Assembly (NCBI GenBank): GCA_019695345.1
Contig: JAIBAE010000050.1
Location: 1-32,781, forward strand
Reading direction: 5' to 3'
DNA: 32,781 nucleotides
Source of the DNA: Bacteroidota bacterium
Lineage (GTDB): Bacteria > Bacteroidota > Ignavibacteria > Kapaibacteriales > NICIL-2
Notes under the pieces: generated by a model
The model's database searches: none
What the model was told of the DNA's origin: nothing
The model's input: only the letters and a program-made list of their open reading frames with translations
Part shown: positions 30,458 to 32,781 of the stretch, piece by piece
Layout: each line of letters begins with the position of its first letter
How positions within the stretch are numbered: the first letter of the stretch is position 1
Program-made: the position numbers and the translations under genes

Positions 30458-31639
30458 ATGCTAAATGATGGTACGGTAGAACTAGGGATAATTAAGAGAT
30501 TAATTGAGAACGCACAGGAAGAGCGACATACAAATTCTGAGGTAGCAATGCAATCGGCACGCGACGCAATGTTGCGTGCCCGATTGGGGAAGTATCGTGA
30601 ACAAGAATTAGAATCTACAAATCTTGTAGGCTTTTTATTAAATGGTATTGGTAAACATGGTGATGCAATTAACACAATCGAAGAATGTGTATTACGCTAT
30701 AATATCTACCAACTAACCGGCAATGAAATTATCCATTTTACTGACTTAGCCTCAGAATTAGCATTTGGCTATTTTAGGATTGCTCAATATAACGAGGCCT
30801 TAAAAACATTACAGCATGTTTTAGATGTTGTGAATATGTATAAGCTTTCAGAACAGTATAAGGTACCTTGCCTTATGAGAATGGGAGTTGCAAATACATA
30901 TATCGACAATTATGATCTTGCACGCGAGTACTTTACTGAAGCTCTGAAAGTTTGTGAGCAGAATCAGTGGATAGAGCAAATCAATACAATTTATGTTAAC
31001 CTTGGCGAAAATTATTTCCGTACAGGAAATTATCCTGAAGCCATTAACTTATATACTCAAGCCGCGGAGTACTTTAAAAGTACCGACAACCCAAAGTTAT
31101 GTGTAGCACTATCAAGTCTGGCAGCAATTAAACTTGAGCTTCTTCAGTATAAAGAAGCCGAAGAACTTTGTTTATTAGCCGAACAAACAGCAAATAAGTA
31201 TTCAGATATTCATTGTTTAATGAGGGTCTATAAAAACCTTGCTGAACTGTATTTAGGAACCAAACGATTTGAAGAGTCAATTGTAACTGCAAAAAAAGCA
31301 CTAACTCTAGCAAACGAAACCAATAATAAGTTTGAACAGGTATTAATTCAAAGAACCCTTGGCAGAGCATGTTTCGAAATGAAAGATTTTCAGCATGCCC
31401 ACCATCATTTTTCAGCAGCTTTAGAATTAGCCGAGAGAATTCAATCAAAGAATCAAAGTGCTATTTTATATAGTGATCTTGCACTATGCTATGCAAACCT
31501 TAATAAAATGCCCAAGGCAAAACTACATGCTCAAATAGCATTAGATGAAGCAAAATCCATAAACGCACCACAGTTAATAGATTATGCAGTACATACATTG
31601 GATTTGTTGAACTCACTAAATTATCCTTCTGCTAACTAA
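30458..31639 (+). CDS. Cytoplasmic TPR-repeat protein
   Basis: This 393-residue protein consists almost wholly of tetratricopeptide-like helical pairs from about residue 40 to 385. Clear units are ASELAFGYFRIAQYNEALKT, MGVANTYIDNYDLAREYFTE, VNLGENYFRTGNYPEAINLY, KNLAELYLGTKRFEESIVTA and RTLGRACFEMKDFQHAHHHF. There is no signal peptide, membrane helix or fused output domain (cyclase, kinase or HTH), although TPR arrays of this layout often occur next to such domains in FCB bacteria. It is therefore a likely protein-protein scaffold, with partner unknown. It has its own 101-nt upstream gap after the dehydrogenase gene, with no clear terminator between. Repeat B6 begins about 3 nt after the stop. 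Confidence 0.88.
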   Translation: MLNDGTVELGIIKRLIENAQEERHTNSEVAMQSARDAMLRARLGKYREQELESTNLVGFLLNGIGKHGDAINTIEECVLRYNIYQLTGNEIIHFTDLASELAFGYFRIAQYNEALKTLQHVLDVVNMYKLSEQYKVPCLMRMGVANTYIDNYDLAREYFTEALKVCEQNQWIEQINTIYVNLGENYFRTGNYPEAINLYTQAAEYFKSTDNPKLCVALSSLAAIKLELLQYKEAEELCLLAEQTANKYSDIHCLMRVYKNLAELYLGTKRFEESIVTAKKALTLANETNNKFEQVLIQRTLGRACFEMKDFQHAHHHFSAALELAERIQSKNQSAILYSDLALCYANLNKMPKAKLHAQIALDEAKSINAPQLIDYAVHTLDLLNSLNYPSAN

Positions 31640-31642
31640 TTT

Positions 31643-31704
31643 TTTGCTATCGCAGGACGGCGCCTAACGTCCTGCTAAAAACTAACAACTCCTGCCGGAA
31701 GTAT
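31643..31704 (+). repeat. Dispersed intergenic repeat family B, copy B6
   Basis: It begins ttttgctatcgcaggacggc followed by gcctaacgt and ends cctgccggaagtat. It has the same orientation as the TPR gene and starts 3 nt after its stop. Confidence 0.72.
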
Positions 31705-31816
31705 CCTTAGTCTGATGAAAAAATAAGAACATGATAAATATCATAGTTTCAGTTTATTGTTACTACGATATTGCCTCCAAAGATGAAACGATTGTTTTAC
31801 TTTGCGGAGGATATAT

Positions 31817-32572
31817 ATGAAAAAGTTAAATGCAAAAATGATATTCCTTGTTCTTGGAGTTATATTTATCATAACTTCTTGTAAAGATGATGTATTAGGC
31901 CCGAATGATATCGGTGGCAATACTAACTTAGAGCTAACGCAGGTGGGTGGTAAGTTTGAAACATTTCTCAGTTCAGAGCCTTATGACCCATTGTTAAGCA
32001 ACATTAATGATAGTGTTGTTATAACAAAAAACAACAATGGGATAGTTACATTTCATGCTCAGATGAAATTCGATTCTACATTTGTTCGCAAACTTGATAC
32101 AACGTTGGGGCTTAGTGCGTTACCCTATAATACCAAAGTAGATATGGCATATACGTACTTACGTAAGTTTGGAGCTACATTAGATACCTCGAATAAAAAA
32201 GACATGAAATTGGTTGTTGATATAAAAACTAAGATTACATCGGATGGAATACAGGAGTTTATCAATAGCAAAGGCGATGAAAGCAAACCTTATACAATAG
32301 TAAAGTATGCTGCTAACGTAGGTGATAAATACGAATTTACTAATACCGATGGTGTAAAAATTACCCGTGAAGTAAAGTACAAATCAACTACCGATGATTA
32401 TGGAATTGGATTCTTGTATATCAAGGTACTCAAAGTAGAAGAAACATCGGATGACCCTTTGGTTGAAAAAATGACGTATGTGGCAAACCACAAATTTGGT
32501 TTGGTTGGGGTGATAGTTCAAACTAAGAATGGGAAAACCTTTAAACTTGGTGTGTTCCCACCAAACATGTAA
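31817..32572 (+). CDS. Lipoprotein of unknown function
   Basis: This 251-residue protein has a hydrophobic leader and a lipobox-like ITSC with Cys22, followed by acidic KDD. A lipidated protein at the periplasmic or outer face is expected. The mature part alternates short strands (NNGIVTFHAQMKFDSTFVRK; VVDIKTKITSDGIQEF; YKSTTDDYGIGFLYIKVLKV) and suggests a beta-rich fold, but I recognise no family. It ends GKTFKLGVFPPNM without a sorting domain. Gcggagga precedes the ATG; the in-frame TTG at 31802 is rejected as a start. A hairpin and a family B-like end follow the stop. Confidence 0.82.
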   Translation: MKKLNAKMIFLVLGVIFIITSCKDDVLGPNDIGGNTNLELTQVGGKFETFLSSEPYDPLLSNINDSVVITKNNNGIVTFHAQMKFDSTFVRKLDTTLGLSALPYNTKVDMAYTYLRKFGATLDTSNKKDMKLVVDIKTKITSDGIQEFINSKGDESKPYTIVKYAANVGDKYEFTNTDGVKITREVKYKSTTDDYGIGFLYIKVLKVEETSDDPLVEKMTYVANHKFGLVGVIVQTKNGKTFKLGVFPPNM

Positions 32573-32605
32573 GCAGATAGGAATTACGATGTAGGGTAAG
32601 GTAAA

Positions 32606-32655
32606 ACACTGCACATTCTCATCCGCAAAAAAGAGGGTGTGCAGTGTGTTGTTTG
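32606..32655 (+). terminator. Probable terminator hairpin after the lipoprotein gene
   Basis: The arms acactgcaca (32606-32615) and tgtgcagtgt (32638-32647) are perfect, and a further five pairs extend the stem inward. Gttgtttgttt follows, which is only moderately T-rich. The hairpin overlaps a family B/C-like end. Confidence 0.65.
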
Positions 32656-32672
32656 TTTGGTGCGGTCTATTA
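32616..32672 (-). repeat. Possible family B/C copy, divergent (B9)
   Basis: The plus strand shows ttctcatccgc at the left, as in C1 and C2, and ttggtgcggtctattaggtt at the right, matching the order of family B/C in its inverse sense. The gatagcaaa end is degenerate, so this is a weak call. Confidence 0.45.
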
Positions 32673-32781
32673 GGTTGCGTTAAAAAAGAAATTACCTTTG
32701 AAATCAAAATAGACACACAGCAACCGCCTGTCCTGCATTCCCTAAGGTGCGGTAAAGGTTCACAACACCTAACGCCTGATT

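Noticed and set aside
1128-32781. Repeats as a CRISPR array or integron attC array
   Set aside because: Copies are kilobases apart with genes between and no regular spacers or cas genes. Some copies contain gttaaac or gcctaac, resembling attC core sites, but paired core sites and same-orientation small cassettes are missing and no integrase is present.
1-32781. A defence island, phage, conjugative element or biosynthetic cluster
   Set aside because: No nuclease/methylase pair, toxin-antitoxin, integrase, tail, relaxase or synthase genes are seen; recG and the lone methyltransferase are not evidence for one.
1-32781. tRNA or rRNA genes
   Set aside because: No intergenic segment shows the tRNA T-loop/acceptor pattern or conserved rRNA sequence by eye; a covariance search would be needed to exclude them fully.

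Overview
The window reads as a chromosomal segment of a moderately AT-rich Gram-negative bacterium of the Bacteroidota/Chlorobiota (FCB) group. The evidence is the run of secreted proteins that end in type IX secretion (T9SS, Por/Sprot-like) sorting domains, together with many lipoproteins, PKD/Ig-like modules and FlgD-like modules. Several genes carry clear Shine-Dalgarno sequences (GGAG/AGGA), which is less typical of classical Bacteroidia. A Kapabacteria- or Ignavibacteria-like lineage is my best guess, but this is inference. No rRNA, tRNA, CRISPR array, transposase, phage gene or complete defence system was recognised.

Layout. 1-2.1 kb: the 3' end of a T9SS cargo gene with a strong terminator, a small secreted unknown, and a lipoprotein with a FlgD-like domain. 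2.2-8.3 kb (minus strand): an S1-domain protein of ribosomal protein S1 type, a degenerate metallo-beta-lactamase-fold/TPR protein, a GH3 beta-N-acetylhexosaminidase, and a PKD/T9SS protein. 8.6-10.0 kb (plus): a single-domain voltage-gated cation channel followed by a DUF2007-like membrane protein. 10.1-16.2 kb (minus): recG, a lipoprotein, and a large exported WD40-repeat protein. 16.5-17.8 kb (plus): rsmI-tmk. 18.0-24.9 kb (plus): an M12B-like secreted metalloprotease, a proline dehydrogenase, two tandem paralogous T9SS proteins, and a SAM-dependent methyltransferase. 25.1-30.4 kb (plus): rfbB, three tandem secreted paralogs, and a UDP-sugar dehydrogenase; the two nucleotide-sugar enzymes suggest surface polysaccharide synthesis. 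30.5-32.6 kb (plus): a TPR protein and a lipoprotein.

The signal that ordinary gene annotation does not explain lies between the genes. Most intergenic spaces hold a member of one of two dispersed, structured repeat families. Family A (about 70-78 bp, seven copies) sits in five of seven cases only 4-22 nt past a stop codon, in the same orientation as that gene. Family B/C (about 60-85 bp, at least eight copies) has conserved ends and a variable middle. Two B copies share a perfect 20-bp palindrome, and two near-identical C copies flank the WD40 gene as direct repeats. Separate nested hairpins lie at 25004-25067 and 12584-12601. These look like REP- or MITE-type elements or 3'-UTR structures, and they are the best candidates here for something undescribed. 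Other points of interest are the channel's TGDGWGD selectivity filter, a zinc-ribbon-like protein whose cysteine pairs are split by membrane segments, and the two tandem paralog clusters.
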